The notes beneath the pieces were generated by a model. It was not told where the DNA came from. It did no database searches and saw only the letters and a program-made list of their open reading frames with translations. A program made the position numbers and the translations under genes. Shown piece after piece: positions 1-6,412 of a stretch of 11,763 nt of DNA. Source of the stretch: JBBRFH01 sp038224615 (GTDB lineage Bacteria; Planctomycetota; Phycisphaerae; Tepidisphaerales; Tepidisphaeraceae). The stretch covers positions 1 through 11,763 of the forward strand of contig JBBRFH010000093.1 in assembly GCA_038224615.1 (NCBI GenBank), in the 5' to 3' direction. Every line of letters begins with the position of its first letter. The stretch's first letter is position 1.

Positions 1-1
1 A

Positions 2-127
2 TTGAACAAGCTCCAGCGGGCACAGATGCTCAAGGACAACGGCAAGCCAATGAAAATCGGCCTAAAGCTCAAACAACAAGCCTGCGGCTGGAGCCGCGAA
101 TTCCTGCTACAGGCACTGATGGCCTAA
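2..127 (+). CDS. C-terminal fragment of an unidentified protein (cut by window edge)
   Basis: An open frame runs from the left edge to a TAA at 125-127, giving 41 residues that end in WSREFLLQALMA. A second + strand frame is also open from base 1 to 174. I prefer this one because about three quarters of its third codon positions are G or C, as in the neighbouring genes, while the competing frame is A/T-rich there. The peptide is basic and amphipathic (KLKQQ, KPMKIGLK). I do not recognise a family, and the start and most of the protein lie outside the window. Confidence 0.45.
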   Translation: MNKLQRAQMLKDNGKPMKIGLKLKQQACGWSREFLLQALMA

Positions 128-445
128 ATGCGATCGCCCTGTGCGGAAATCCGCTCAAAAGGGTTCGCGATTGACGCATGAAGCGCCTTCCCGTAGTATC
201 TGCCCCTCAACTTGAGCCCCTGTGGGCAGTCGTCGAGAGGCGCAGGTGCGTGGCCTGCGTGGGTAGACGAACCGGATGGCAGTCGCGGTTGTGAAGCGAT
301 CCGGGCCTTGGGCAATGCGGTCACCGCGGCCGCGATCTTACCTTTGAGGATGCACACTCGCCCCGGCACGGATGCGGCAGCAGCGAGCAAAGCTCGCTTC
401 CACTGGCAATACGTGATCACCGGGTTCTGATTCGTCCGAAGCCAC
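128..445. other. Region with no supported gene; possible decayed methyltransferase remnant
   Basis: No convincing gene is seen. Two overlapping short frames exist, one + (212-430, 72 aa) and one - (420-124, 98 aa). Neither has a ribosome site or recognisable domain. The + frame contains a stretch reading WPAWVDEPDG followed by IRALGNAV, which resembles the C-terminal motif X region (ALGNAV) of phage-type DNA cytosine-5 methyltransferases, but no other motif of that family is present. It may be a degraded remnant beside a tRNA gene, or chance. Confidence 0.4.
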
Positions 446-516
446 TACCCCGTGGTGTAACGGTAGCACAAGAGTTTTTGGTACTCTTTGTCATGGTTCG
501 AATCCATGCGGGGTAG
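446..516 (+). tRNA. tRNA-Gln (anticodon UUG)
   Basis: A complete cloverleaf can be folded by hand. The acceptor arm TACCCCG (446-452) pairs perfectly with CGGGGTA (509-515). The D stem is GTGT/GCAC (455-458/466-469). The anticodon stem AGAGT/ACTCT (471-475/483-487) encloses loop TTTTGGT with anticodon TTG at 478-480. The T arm is CATGG-TTCGAAT-CCATG (492-508). The U1-A72 pair and G73 discriminator (516) are typical glutamine identity features. No CCA is encoded, so it must be added after transcription. It reads CAA (and CAG by wobble) codons. Confidence 0.95.
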
Positions 517-528
517 CTGTATCGGATT

Positions 529-658
529 GCCGAATGACGAGTGCCGAATCTCGAATTGAATGCATCTTTTGACGCACCGTGAACGTTCGGTTTGCGGATC
601 ATTGAGAAACGATTAGCCTGCTCGACTCAATCGTCATTCAACACTCGACATTCGACAC
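529..658. repeat. Family A heptamer hairpin, copy 1
   Basis: The left arm (about 529-561) reads as successive 7-base units CGAATGA, CGAGTGC, CGAATCT, CGAATTG. The right arm (about 627-658) reads TCGTCAT, TCAACAC, TCGACAT, TCGACAC and is largely the reverse complement of the left. The loop is about 65 bases, much longer than in the other copies, so this copy may be older or interrupted. It fills the gap between tRNA-Gln and prs. No T-run follows the right arm, so it is not a classical intrinsic terminator. Confidence 0.75.
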
Positions 659-673
659 TTTCCTGGATTTCCC

Positions 674-1648
674 ATGACCGCGCCACTCGATTCATCCAAG
701 GTCAAGCTCTTCACGGGCCGCTCAAATCCTGAGCTGGCACAGAAGATCTGCGACTACTTGAACCTGCCCATGGGCCGCGGTCGGACCGAGCTGTTTCCGG
801 ACGGCGAGTGCATCGTCAAGATCGACGAGGACGTGCGCGGGCGCGATTGCTTCATCATGCAGTCGACGTGTTCGCCGACCAACGCTCACTTGATGGAACT
901 GTTCATCTGGATCGACTGCCTGCGTCGCGCCAGCGCCAAGCGTGTGACGGCGGTGATCCCGTACTTTGGCTACGCCCGCCAGGACCGCAAAGACGAAGGC
1001 CGCGTGCCCATCACCGCCAAGCTGGTGGCGAACCTGCTTGAGCGTGCCGGTGCCGACCGCGTCGTCAGCGTCGATCTGCACGCGGCCCAGGTACAGGGGT
1101 TTTTTGACATCCCGGTCGATCATCTGAACGCCAGCCCCGTGCTCTGCAAGTGGTTTAAGACGCTCAAGATGACCAACCGCGTGTTTGTTTCGCCTGATGT
1201 GGGCAATGTCAAGCGGGCCCAGGCCTATGCCAACCTCATGGGCGGCGAGATCTGCATCATCGACAAGCGCCGCAAGTCGGGCAGCACCATCGAGGCCAAG
1301 CGGATCATCGGCGACGTCGAAGGCAAGAACGCGTTGATCGTCGACGACATGATCACGACGGCGGGCACCGTCACCGAGGCGTGCAAGATTCTCAAGACCA
1401 ACGGCGTGAAGGACATCTACATCGCGGCCACGCACGGCGTGTTCGCCGGGCAGGCGATGGAGCGACTGGCCGACGCGCCGTTCACGAAGATCGCCGTCAC
1501 CGACACGATTCCGCAAAACAGCCGGGTCGATGCCATCCGCGACCGGTTGGTCGTCCTGAGCGTCGCCGAGCTGTTCGGCGAAGCCATCGCGAGAATCCAT
1601 CGCGACGAGTCGGTATCGGCAATGTTTAAGGATGAGAACGGGAAGTAG
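674..1648 (+). CDS. prs: Ribose-phosphate pyrophosphokinase (PRPP synthase, class I)
   Basis: This cytosolic enzyme makes PRPP from ribose 5-phosphate and ATP, feeding purine, pyrimidine, histidine, tryptophan and NAD synthesis. The 324-residue length is usual for bacterial class I enzymes. Visible motifs are FPDGE (41-45), the ATP-binding segment PYFGYARQDRK (96-106), VDLHA in the catalytic core, the flexible catalytic loop KRRKSG, and the PRPP-binding loop VDDMITTAGT (223-232). The start at 674 gives the expected N-terminus with KLFTGRSNPELA shortly after it. No Shine-Dalgarno sequence is visible. It heads a + strand block, with rplY and pth following in the order common in many bacteria. 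A long antisense frame across it is a shadow. Confidence 0.97.
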   Translation: MTAPLDSSKVKLFTGRSNPELAQKICDYLNLPMGRGRTELFPDGECIVKIDEDVRGRDCFIMQSTCSPTNAHLMELFIWIDCLRRASAKRVTAVIPYFGYARQDRKDEGRVPITAKLVANLLERAGADRVVSVDLHAAQVQGFFDIPVDHLNASPVLCKWFKTLKMTNRVFVSPDVGNVKRAQAYANLMGGEICIIDKRRKSGSTIEAKRIIGDVEGKNALIVDDMITTAGTVTEACKILKTNGVKDIYIAATHGVFAGQAMERLADAPFTKIAVTDTIPQNSRVDAIRDRLVVLSVAELFGEAIARIHRDESVSAMFKDENGK

Positions 1649-1739
1649 CGAAATGACGAATGTCGAGTGCTGAATGACGATTGAGGCACCCGCATTTTTC
1701 ATTCGTCATTCGTCATTCGGAAATCGTCATTCGTCATTA
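1649..1739. repeat. Family A heptamer hairpin, copy 2 (prs-rplY gap)
   Basis: The left arm 1652-1685 and right arm 1705-1738 pair at 28 of 34 positions by hand count, with about a 19-base loop. The extended right side is six 7-base units of the TCATTCG type, one degenerate (GAAATCG). The element begins directly after the prs TAG and ends seven bases before the rplY ribosome site. It would form a strong hairpin in any prs-rplY transcript, without a T-run. Confidence 0.85.
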
Positions 1740-1745
1740 GGAATT

Positions 1746-1750
1746 AGGAG
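1746..1750 (+). promoter_or_regulatory. Shine-Dalgarno site for rplY/ctc
   Basis: AGGAG lies six bases before the ATG at 1757. It is one of the few clear ribosome sites here and sits just downstream of the family A hairpin, so it is not buried in the stem. Confidence 0.7.
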
Positions 1751-1756
1751 TTAACC

Positions 1757-2413
1757 ATGTCTGCACCGATTGAACTCAAAGCCGAGAAGCGTTCCGCCCT
1801 CGGGACCCGTGCCAACCAGCGTCTGCGTAAGTTGGGCGTCGTGCCGGCCGTCGTATACGGTCACAAGCAGGACAACCTCGCGCTGCAGCTCAACCGCAAG
1901 GAACTGGCGTCGCACATCAACAAGGGCGTCCACCTGTTCAACCTCAGCTTTGAAGGCCACACGGAGTCGGCGTTGCTGAAGGACGTGCAGTACGACACCT
2001 TCGGCGTCGAAGTGCTGCATGCCGACTTCGCCCGCGTCGACCTTAACGAGCGCGTGACGATCAGCGTCGCCATCGAACTCAAAGGCGACCCCAAAGGCGA
2101 AAAGGACGGCGGCGTGCTCCAGCAGATCCTCAACGAGCTGGAAATCGACTGCGTCGTCACCGAGATCCCGGACATCGTCACCATCGACGTTTCCGACCTC
2201 GGCAAGGACGAGTCGATCCACGTCAGCGACATCAAACTGGGCGGCAGCATCAAGATCCTCACCGATCTCGAGCAGCTCGTTGCCAAGGTTGAAGAGATCG
2301 TCGAACAGGCCGCTGATGTCGCCGAAGAAGCCACCGCCGAGCCGGAAGTCATTGGCGCCAAGAAGGAAGAAGAAGATGCCGCCGCTGCTGCGGCGGCGGC
2401 GGCGAAGAAGTAA
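1757..2413 (+). CDS. rplY: 50S ribosomal protein bL25, CTC/TL5 long form
   Basis: This protein binds 5S rRNA in the large subunit; long forms with a C-terminal beta domain are called CTC or TL5 after the stress protein and the Thermus protein. The N-terminal L25 domain covers about residues 4-93 (LKAEKRSALGTRANQRLRKLGVVPAVVYG near the start). The beta domain follows (about 97-180) with the family-typical phrase EIPDIVTIDVSDL. The 218 residues end in an acidic then Ala-rich tail (EEEDA, nine or more Ala, KK). The Ala codons 2378-2397 form a perfect 8-bp GC hairpin with loop TGCT. The start is fixed by AGGAG at 1746-1750. Confidence 0.95.
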   Translation: MSAPIELKAEKRSALGTRANQRLRKLGVVPAVVYGHKQDNLALQLNRKELASHINKGVHLFNLSFEGHTESALLKDVQYDTFGVEVLHADFARVDLNERVTISVAIELKGDPKGEKDGGVLQQILNELEIDCVVTEIPDIVTIDVSDLGKDESIHVSDIKLGGSIKILTDLEQLVAKVEEIVEQAADVAEEATAEPEVIGAKKEEEDAAAAAAAAAKK

Positions 2414-2420
2414 CGAAAGA

Positions 2421-2494
2421 GTCGATAGTCGAAAGTTGATAGTCGATAGCCAGATGGCTCTCCTGCTATCGACTACTGACTATCAACTATCGAC
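2421..2494. repeat. Family B heptamer hairpin, copy 1 (rplY-pth gap)
   Basis: Two 30-base arms (2421-2450 and 2465-2494) pair at 25 of 30 positions around a 14-base loop. The left arm is four 7-base units of the GTCGATA type plus GC. It starts seven bases after the rplY TAA, and the right arm ends two bases before the pth ATG, leaving no room for a separate ribosome site. Confidence 0.88.
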
Positions 2495-2496
2495 GC

Positions 2497-3111
2497 ATGC
2501 GAATCATTGTCGGCCTTGGCAACCCCGGTTCGGAATACGTCGGCACCCGACACAATGTCGGATTCGAGGTGCTCGACCGGTTTGCCGAGAAGCTCGGGTG
2601 GATACGCCCGGGCCGCTTCGACCGGATGGCCAAGTCGAAGTTCGACGGGCTGGTGCTCGACGGGGTGTTGAACCTCAGCAGTGCCGGCGATGAGAAGGTG
2701 CTGCTGCTGAAGCCGACGACGTACATGAACGTCAGCGGCAAAAGCGTGCAGCAGGCGATGGCGTTCTACCAGGTCGACAAGAAAGATGTTCTTGTCATCC
2801 TCGACGACCTCGCGCTGCCGTGCGGGAAACTGCGGCTTCGGCCCGGTGGATCGAACGGCGGGCACAACGGCCTGCGGGACATCGAACGGGCACTCAGCTC
2901 GCCGGCGTACCCGCGACTGCGAATCGGCATCGACGCCCCGCCGGAGTTTGTCCCCGGACGTGATTACGTCCTGGGCAAGTGGACGGCGGAGCAGAAACAG
3001 AAACTGGCCCCGGCAGTCGACCGCGCGTGTGGCGCGATCGTGACCTGGGCAGACCAAGGTGTTGAAAAGGCGATGAGCCTGTTCAATGCCGATGAACGAG
3101 TGGATAGTTGA
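2497..3111 (+). CDS. pth: Peptidyl-tRNA hydrolase
   Basis: Pth cleaves the ester bond of peptidyl-tRNAs that fall off ribosomes, recycling tRNA; it is a cytosolic monomer. The protein begins MRIIVGLGNPGSEY. By alignment with the E. coli enzyme from memory, N9, catalytic H19 (TRHNVGF), N78 (YMNVSG), D103 (ILDDLALP) and N124 (GGHNGLRDI) match N10, H20, N68, D93 and N114. Length (204) is slightly above the usual 185-195. The last residues VDS and the TGA stop are encoded by the start of a family B repeat, so the original stop may have been displaced. The start codon abuts the preceding hairpin, and no Shine-Dalgarno sequence is present, suggesting coupled or leader-poor initiation. Confidence 0.96.
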   Translation: MRIIVGLGNPGSEYVGTRHNVGFEVLDRFAEKLGWIRPGRFDRMAKSKFDGLVLDGVLNLSSAGDEKVLLLKPTTYMNVSGKSVQQAMAFYQVDKKDVLVILDDLALPCGKLRLRPGGSNGGHNGLRDIERALSSPAYPRLRIGIDAPPEFVPGRDYVLGKWTAEQKQKLAPAVDRACGAIVTWADQGVEKAMSLFNADERVDS

Positions 3112-3173
3112 AAGTTGATAGTCGATAGCTGAGGCAGTTTTCTGCTATCGACTATCAACTCTCGACGATCGAC
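3100..3173. repeat. Family B heptamer hairpin, copy 2 (overlaps pth 3' end)
   Basis: Arms 3100-3129 and 3144-3173 pair at 26 of 30 positions with a 14-base loop. The left arm differs from that of copy 1 at only two of 30 positions, while the loops differ, so the arms are the conserved part. The first 12 bases lie inside pth and provide its stop. About 50 bases separate it from the rpsF ribosome site. Confidence 0.88.
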
Positions 3174-3235
3174 TGACCAAAGAACGGCGGTCGCCCCTCC
3201 CAAGCGGCGACCAAACCCAAGCTAGGGATTCTGAT

Positions 3236-3697
3236 ATGGCAAAAGACAAATACGAAGGCATGTTCCTGTTCGCCGGCAGTGCCGACGCCGAGGCTTCGGT
3301 GAAGCGCGTCCGCGAAATCATCGAGCGGCATGGCTGCACGATCCTCGTCGCCAAGAAGTGGGACGAACGCAAGCTCGCGTACGAACTCAAGAAGCAGAAG
3401 CGCGGCTTGTTCGTCATCGCGTACTTCACCGGCCCCGGCCAGTCGATCACGCCGATCACCCGTGACGTCAACCTGTCCGATGACGTCCTGCGCGTTCTGA
3501 TTACCGACGCCTCGCACCTCTCGACTGAAGAGATGGAACGCGTCGAGCCGCAGCCGATCGTCATCCCCCCGCCGCGCGAAAACTTCGGCTTCGGTGGCGG
3601 TGGCTGGGGCGGCGACCGCGGTGGAGATCGTGGTGGCGACCGCGGTGGCGACCGCGGTGGATTCCGCCGGCGCGATGAAGAGCCGAGCAACGCCTAA
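3236..3697 (+). CDS. rpsF: 30S ribosomal protein bS6 with Gly/Arg/Asp-rich tail
   Basis: bS6 sits on the 30S platform, partnering bS18. The N-terminal part matches the family: YEGMFLFAG at the start, the central KKWDERKLAYELKKQKRGLFVIAYF, and DVLRVLITDAS (about residues 1-105). Residues 116-153 form an extra tail, NFGFGGGGWGG followed by four DRGG units and FRRRDEEPSNA, encoded by a 12-base tandem repeat. Many bS6 proteins have variable tails (E. coli ends in a run of Glu), but this RGG-like one is unusual. AGGGA at 3224-3228, seven bases before the ATG, is a plausible ribosome site. ssb follows, as in the classic rpsF-ssb-rpsR-rplI order. Confidence 0.95.
   Translation: MAKDKYEGMFLFAGSADAEASVKRVREIIERHGCTILVAKKWDERKLAYELKKQKRGLFVIAYFTGPGQSITPITRDVNLSDDVLRVLITDASHLSTEEMERVEPQPIVIPPPRENFGFGGGGWGGDRGGDRGGDRGGDRGGFRRRDEEPSNA
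3611..3658 (+). repeat. Four 12-base tandem repeats coding DRGG units in rpsF
   Basis: Four consecutive units of pattern GGN-GAY-CGN-GGT encode GDRG each. Units 1, 3 and 4 are identical (GGCGACCGCGGT) and unit 2 differs only at silent third positions, which points to recent slippage expansion while keeping the peptide. Confidence 0.9.
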
Positions 3698-3701
3698 CGG
3701 C

Positions 3702-3809
3702 ACTGGTTACTTGTCGCTTGTGATTTTGTGACTGGGTTCGCTGCGGCGTCCGGGTTGCAATTGAGCTACAGGACGCGCCTAGTAACAAGCAACGAGTAAC
3801 CAGTAACAG
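3702..3809. repeat. Family C heptamer hairpin (rpsF-ssb gap)
   Basis: The left arm 3702-3721 and right arm 3785-3804 pair at 18 of 20 positions. The left side continues as 7-base units GTTACTT, GTCGCTT, GTGATTT. The right side reads AGTAACA, AGCAACG, AGTAACC, AGTAACA. A second stem GGCGTCC/GGACGCGCC (3745-3751/3771-3779) lies inside the large loop. The element starts four bases after the rpsF stop and ends four bases before GGGAG, the ssb ribosome site. Confidence 0.82.
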
Positions 3810-3824
3810 CTCCGGGAGTTTCTA

Positions 3825-4361
3825 ATGGCCGACGTAAACAAAGTCATCCTGATCGGGCGCCTCACCCGCGATCCGCAGATGCGCTACACGCCCACCCAGA
3901 CCGCGATCTGCGAGTTTGGTCTGGCCGTCGGACGCAAATTTAAGACTGCGGCCGGCGAAGCACGCGAAGAGACCGCCTTCATCGACTGCACCGTGTGGGG
4001 CAAAGGCGGCGAAATCTTCAACCAGTACATGGCCAAGGGCAAGCAGGTCTACATCGAAGGCCGGCTCAAGTTCGACTCCTGGGAAGACAAGCAAGGCGGC
4101 GGCAAGCGATCGAAGCTCACCGTCGTCGTCGATGACTTCCAGTTCCTCGGCGCGCCCGGCGATCATCAGCGCGGCGCTGCGGCCCAAGGCGGCGAGGAGC
4201 AGGACGCCGGCGGCACTCCCCCACCCCCGCGCCAGATGAACCGCAGCCCGGCCCGGCCCGCAGCCGGCAATCAACCCCAACAACCGCAACAACCGCCCCA
4301 AGCGCCGCAAGCGCCCTACGGCGAAGAGCAGGCGTTTAACGACGACGAGATTCCGTTCTAA
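3825..4361 (+). CDS. ssb: Single-stranded DNA-binding protein
   Basis: SSB coats single-stranded DNA during replication, recombination and repair and recruits partners through its C-terminal tip. The OB fold spans about residues 1-110: MADVNKVILIGRLTRDP, then FIDCTVWGKGGE, GKQVYIEGRL and LTVVVDDFQFLG are typical. A linker rich in Gly, Gln and Pro follows, and the protein ends FNDDEIPF, the canonical acidic tip with terminal Pro-Phe. Length (178) is normal. GGGAG (3814-3818) lies six bases before the ATG. It sits between rpsF and rplI, as is common. The protein at 10761-11477 ends in nearly the same tip. Confidence 0.97.
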   Translation: MADVNKVILIGRLTRDPQMRYTPTQTAICEFGLAVGRKFKTAAGEAREETAFIDCTVWGKGGEIFNQYMAKGKQVYIEGRLKFDSWEDKQGGGKRSKLTVVVDDFQFLGAPGDHQRGAAAQGGEEQDAGGTPPPPRQMNRSPARPAAGNQPQQPQQPPQAPQAPYGEEQAFNDDEIPF

Positions 4362-4364
4362 AGA

Positions 4365-4443
4365 AATGACGAGTGTCGAATGACGAATGACGAATCAGGA
4401 CGATGCTTTCCCAATCGTCATTCGGCACTCGTCATTCGGCAAT
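4365..4443. repeat. Family A heptamer hairpin, copy 3 (ssb-rplI gap)
   Basis: Arms 4365-4389 and 4412-4436 pair at 23 of 25 positions, the best match among the A copies. Units are CGAGTGT, CGAATGA, CGAATGA on the left and TCATTCG, GCACTCG, TCATTCG on the right. It starts three bases after the ssb stop and ends just before the rplI ribosome site. It occupies the position where rpsR usually lies. Confidence 0.88.
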
Positions 4444-4449
4444 GAAAAC

Positions 4450-4453
4450 GAGG
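4450..4453 (+). promoter_or_regulatory. Ribosome site deciding the rplI start
   Basis: GAGG lies five bases before the ATG at 4459. It favours that start over an in-frame ATG at 4387, whose 24 extra residues would be encoded by the family A repeat. Confidence 0.6.
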
Positions 4454-4458
4454 CAAAC

Positions 4459-5025
4459 ATGAGCACCAAGCAGAAAAAAGTCAGTCCGAATCAGAAGACC
4501 AAAATCCTCCTGAACGAGTCCGTCCGTCACGTCGGCCGCGTCGGCGACGTGGTCGAAGTGGCCCCGGGCTACGCCCGCAACTTCCTCCTCCCCAAGGGTC
4601 TGGCCGTCGAGCCGACCAAGGCCAACCTCAAGAAGGTTGAAGAGCGCAAGAAAGAAATCGAGCGGCTCGAGAAAGAGCGTCGCGCTCAGCAGGAATCGAT
4701 CATCAAGAAGCTGTCCGGCGTCGAGGTCACCCTCGAGCGCCGCGCCAACGAGCAAGGCCACCTGTTCGGCTCGGTCGGTGCCAGCGACATCGCCCACGCC
4801 CTCCAACAGCAGGGCTACGCGGTCGAAGCGGCCGACATCAACCTGTCGCACAAGCTCGACAAGATCGAGAAGTACACCGTCGAGGTGAAGTTCGCCGACG
4901 ACCTGGCAATCGACATCAAGGTGTGGGTCGCCCCCGATGCCGAGAGCAAGGCCGCCATCGACACCTACGCCAAGACCAAGGCCGCTGCAGCCCCCGCCCC
5001 GGCGCCCGAAGCCGCAGCGGAATAA
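4459..5025 (+). CDS. rplI: 50S ribosomal protein bL9
   Basis: bL9 binds 23S rRNA near the L1 stalk base and helps maintain reading frame. The N-terminal domain carries the family signature: VGRVGDVVEVAPGYARNFLLPKGLA split over residues 25-49. A long charged connecting helix follows (about 54-85) and then the C-terminal domain with GHLFGSVGASDIA (100-112). The 188 residues exceed the usual ~150 through a ~13-residue lysine-rich N-terminal extension and an Ala/Pro/Glu tail (from about 173). The start at 4459 is chosen because a GAGG site precedes it and the frame upstream is repeat sequence. bS18 (rpsR), its usual upstream neighbour, is missing. Confidence 0.95.
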   Translation: MSTKQKKVSPNQKTKILLNESVRHVGRVGDVVEVAPGYARNFLLPKGLAVEPTKANLKKVEERKKEIERLEKERRAQQESIIKKLSGVEVTLERRANEQGHLFGSVGASDIAHALQQQGYAVEAADINLSHKLDKIEKYTVEVKFADDLAIDIKVWVAPDAESKAAIDTYAKTKAAAAPAPAPEAAAE

Positions 5026-5398
5026 GCTGCGCTGAGCACAAGGCTCCAGTAGAAACAGACAACAGAATCGCAAAGACGCGGTGCTGATTGTCACTGTATG
5101 CGCAATCGTTCGGCACTCCTCCGCCGAAAGGTTGCTGTTGCTCAGGTCGAAGGGCCTCGTCCGACGGCCTGAGCAGCAACGTACGGCCCAAGCGGCCGCG
5201 CTGTTCTCGTTCGTCCCTCACGCCTGCTCGCGCAGCGTGGGCATGTCCTGGTCACGCCGCAGCCCTCAAGGCGTTGCGACCACGCGATGCAGCCGCGCCT
5301 GCACTCGCATCAGCGCACCCAGCAGAGCGAACGTCTCTGCTCCCACTCACGGGCCGTTTCGATTTTGTCATTCGTCGGTCCCGTCGTAACGTTATGCG
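5026..5398. other. Non-coding gap after rplI with two hairpins
   Basis: No gene is supported; the frames that cross it show no family features and no ribosome sites. Two inverted repeats are visible. At 5131-5180, GTTGC..TGCTCAGG pairs with CCTGAGCAGCAAC with a three-base bulge. At 5219-5239, CACG-C-CTGC pairs with GCAG-CGTG around a TCGC loop. Neither is followed by a T-run. It could hold the 3' end of the ribosomal transcript, a promoter for the reductase gene, or a structured RNA; nothing settles this. Confidence 0.5.
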
Positions 5399-6388
5399 AT
5401 GCAATATCGCACGCTGGGCAAGACGGGGTACGAGGTTTCGACGATCAGTTTCGGCGCCTGGGCGATCGGCGGATCATGGGGGACGGTCGATGACAACGTG
5501 TCGATGGCGGCGCTGCGTAAGTTCATCGAGCTTGGCGGTTCATTCATCGATACCGCAGATGTGTACGGGGACGGGCGATCCGAACGGCTCATCGCGCAAC
5601 TGGCGAAGGAATTCCCGCGGCGATTCCGTGTCGCGACCAAGGCCGGACGCCGGCTCAATCCGCATACCGCAGAGGGATACACCGCCAAAAACATCGAAGG
5701 GTTCATCGATCGATCGCTGACGAACCTGCAGACCGATTCGCTCGATCTCGTGCAACTGCACTGTCCGCCGGCGGCGGTCTACAAGGACGCGCAGCTTTTT
5801 GACGGCTTGCGTGACATCCAACAGAAGGGGAAGGTGCGGCACTGGGGCGTGAGCGTCGAAACCGTCGACGAAGCGTCGGCGGCGATCGAGCACGATGTCG
5901 TCTGCACCGTGCAGATCATCTTCAACATCTTTCGCCAGAAACCGATCGAAAAATTCTTTGCCGAGGCGAAGAAACACAACGTCGGCATCCTCGCCCGTGT
6001 CCCGCTCGCCAGTGGATTGCTCAGCGGGAAGATGACGCGAGAGACAAAGTTCGCCAGGGACGATCACCGCAACTTCAACCAGCACGGCAAGGCATTCGAC
6101 GCGGGGGAAACCTTCAGCGGCCTGGGCGATCACCTCGACGACGCGTTCGCCGCAGTAGACGAGTTGGAGAAGCTGGTGCCCGAAGGACAGACACTCGCGC
6201 AATTCTCATTGCGCTGGATCCAGATGCACGAAGCAGTGACGTGCGCGATCCCCGGCGCCAAGACCCCCGAGCAAACCGCAGCCAACACATCGGCTGCGGA
6301 TTTGCCGCCGTTGACCGAAGCGCAAATGAAAGCGGCACGCGCGGTCTACGATCGGCTCATCGCACCGCACGTGGCGACGAGGTGGTAG
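5399..6388 (+). CDS. Aldo/keto reductase
   Basis: This is a predicted cytosolic NADPH-dependent oxidoreductase of the aldo/keto reductase superfamily, acting on an unknown carbonyl substrate. The N-terminus MQYRTLGKTGYEVSTISFGAW is typical of the family. The catalytic tetrad is seen as D51 and Y56 (IDTADVYG), K81 (ATKAG) and H121 (LVQLH). The cofactor-binding segment IPGAKTPEQ lies at 284-292. At 329 residues it has the usual barrel length. The start at 5399 fits the family; no clear ribosome site precedes it. It runs convergently into dtd with only 24 bases between them and has no functional tie to its neighbours that I can see. The sequence does not reveal the substrate. Confidence 0.93.
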   Translation: MQYRTLGKTGYEVSTISFGAWAIGGSWGTVDDNVSMAALRKFIELGGSFIDTADVYGDGRSERLIAQLAKEFPRRFRVATKAGRRLNPHTAEGYTAKNIEGFIDRSLTNLQTDSLDLVQLHCPPAAVYKDAQLFDGLRDIQQKGKVRHWGVSVETVDEASAAIEHDVVCTVQIIFNIFRQKPIEKFFAEAKKHNVGILARVPLASGLLSGKMTRETKFARDDHRNFNQHGKAFDAGETFSGLGDHLDDAFAAVDELEKLVPEGQTLAQFSLRWIQMHEAVTCAIPGAKTPEQTAANTSAADLPPLTEAQMKAARAVYDRLIAPHVATRW

Positions 6389-6412
6389 GCATCGGCGGCA
6401 ATCATCTGCTGC

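Noticed and set aside
124..420. A 98-residue minus-strand frame before tRNA-Gln
   Set aside because: No domain, no ribosome site, and the methyltransferase-like motif lies on the other strand; not supported as a gene.
722..1702. A 326-residue open frame antisense to prs
   Set aside because: It overlaps the strongly supported prs gene entirely, shows no family motif, and is expected from high-GC codon bias on the opposite strand.
2421..4443. CRISPR-like array of short repeats
   Set aside because: The units are 7 bases with no spacers and are arranged as inverted arms, with no cas gene in the window.
1649..4443. Reading the intergenic hairpins as ordinary intrinsic terminators
   Set aside because: None of the A to D elements is followed by a T-run, and most lie between genes that are normally cotranscribed.
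5088..5720. A 210-residue + frame running from the rplI gap into the reductase gene
   Set aside because: Low-complexity Arg/Ser/Pro composition, no ribosome site, and more than half lies over the reductase in another frame.
5540..6202. A 220-residue open frame antisense to the aldo/keto reductase
   Set aside because: The sense frame has all catalytic residues; the antisense product shows no recognisable features.
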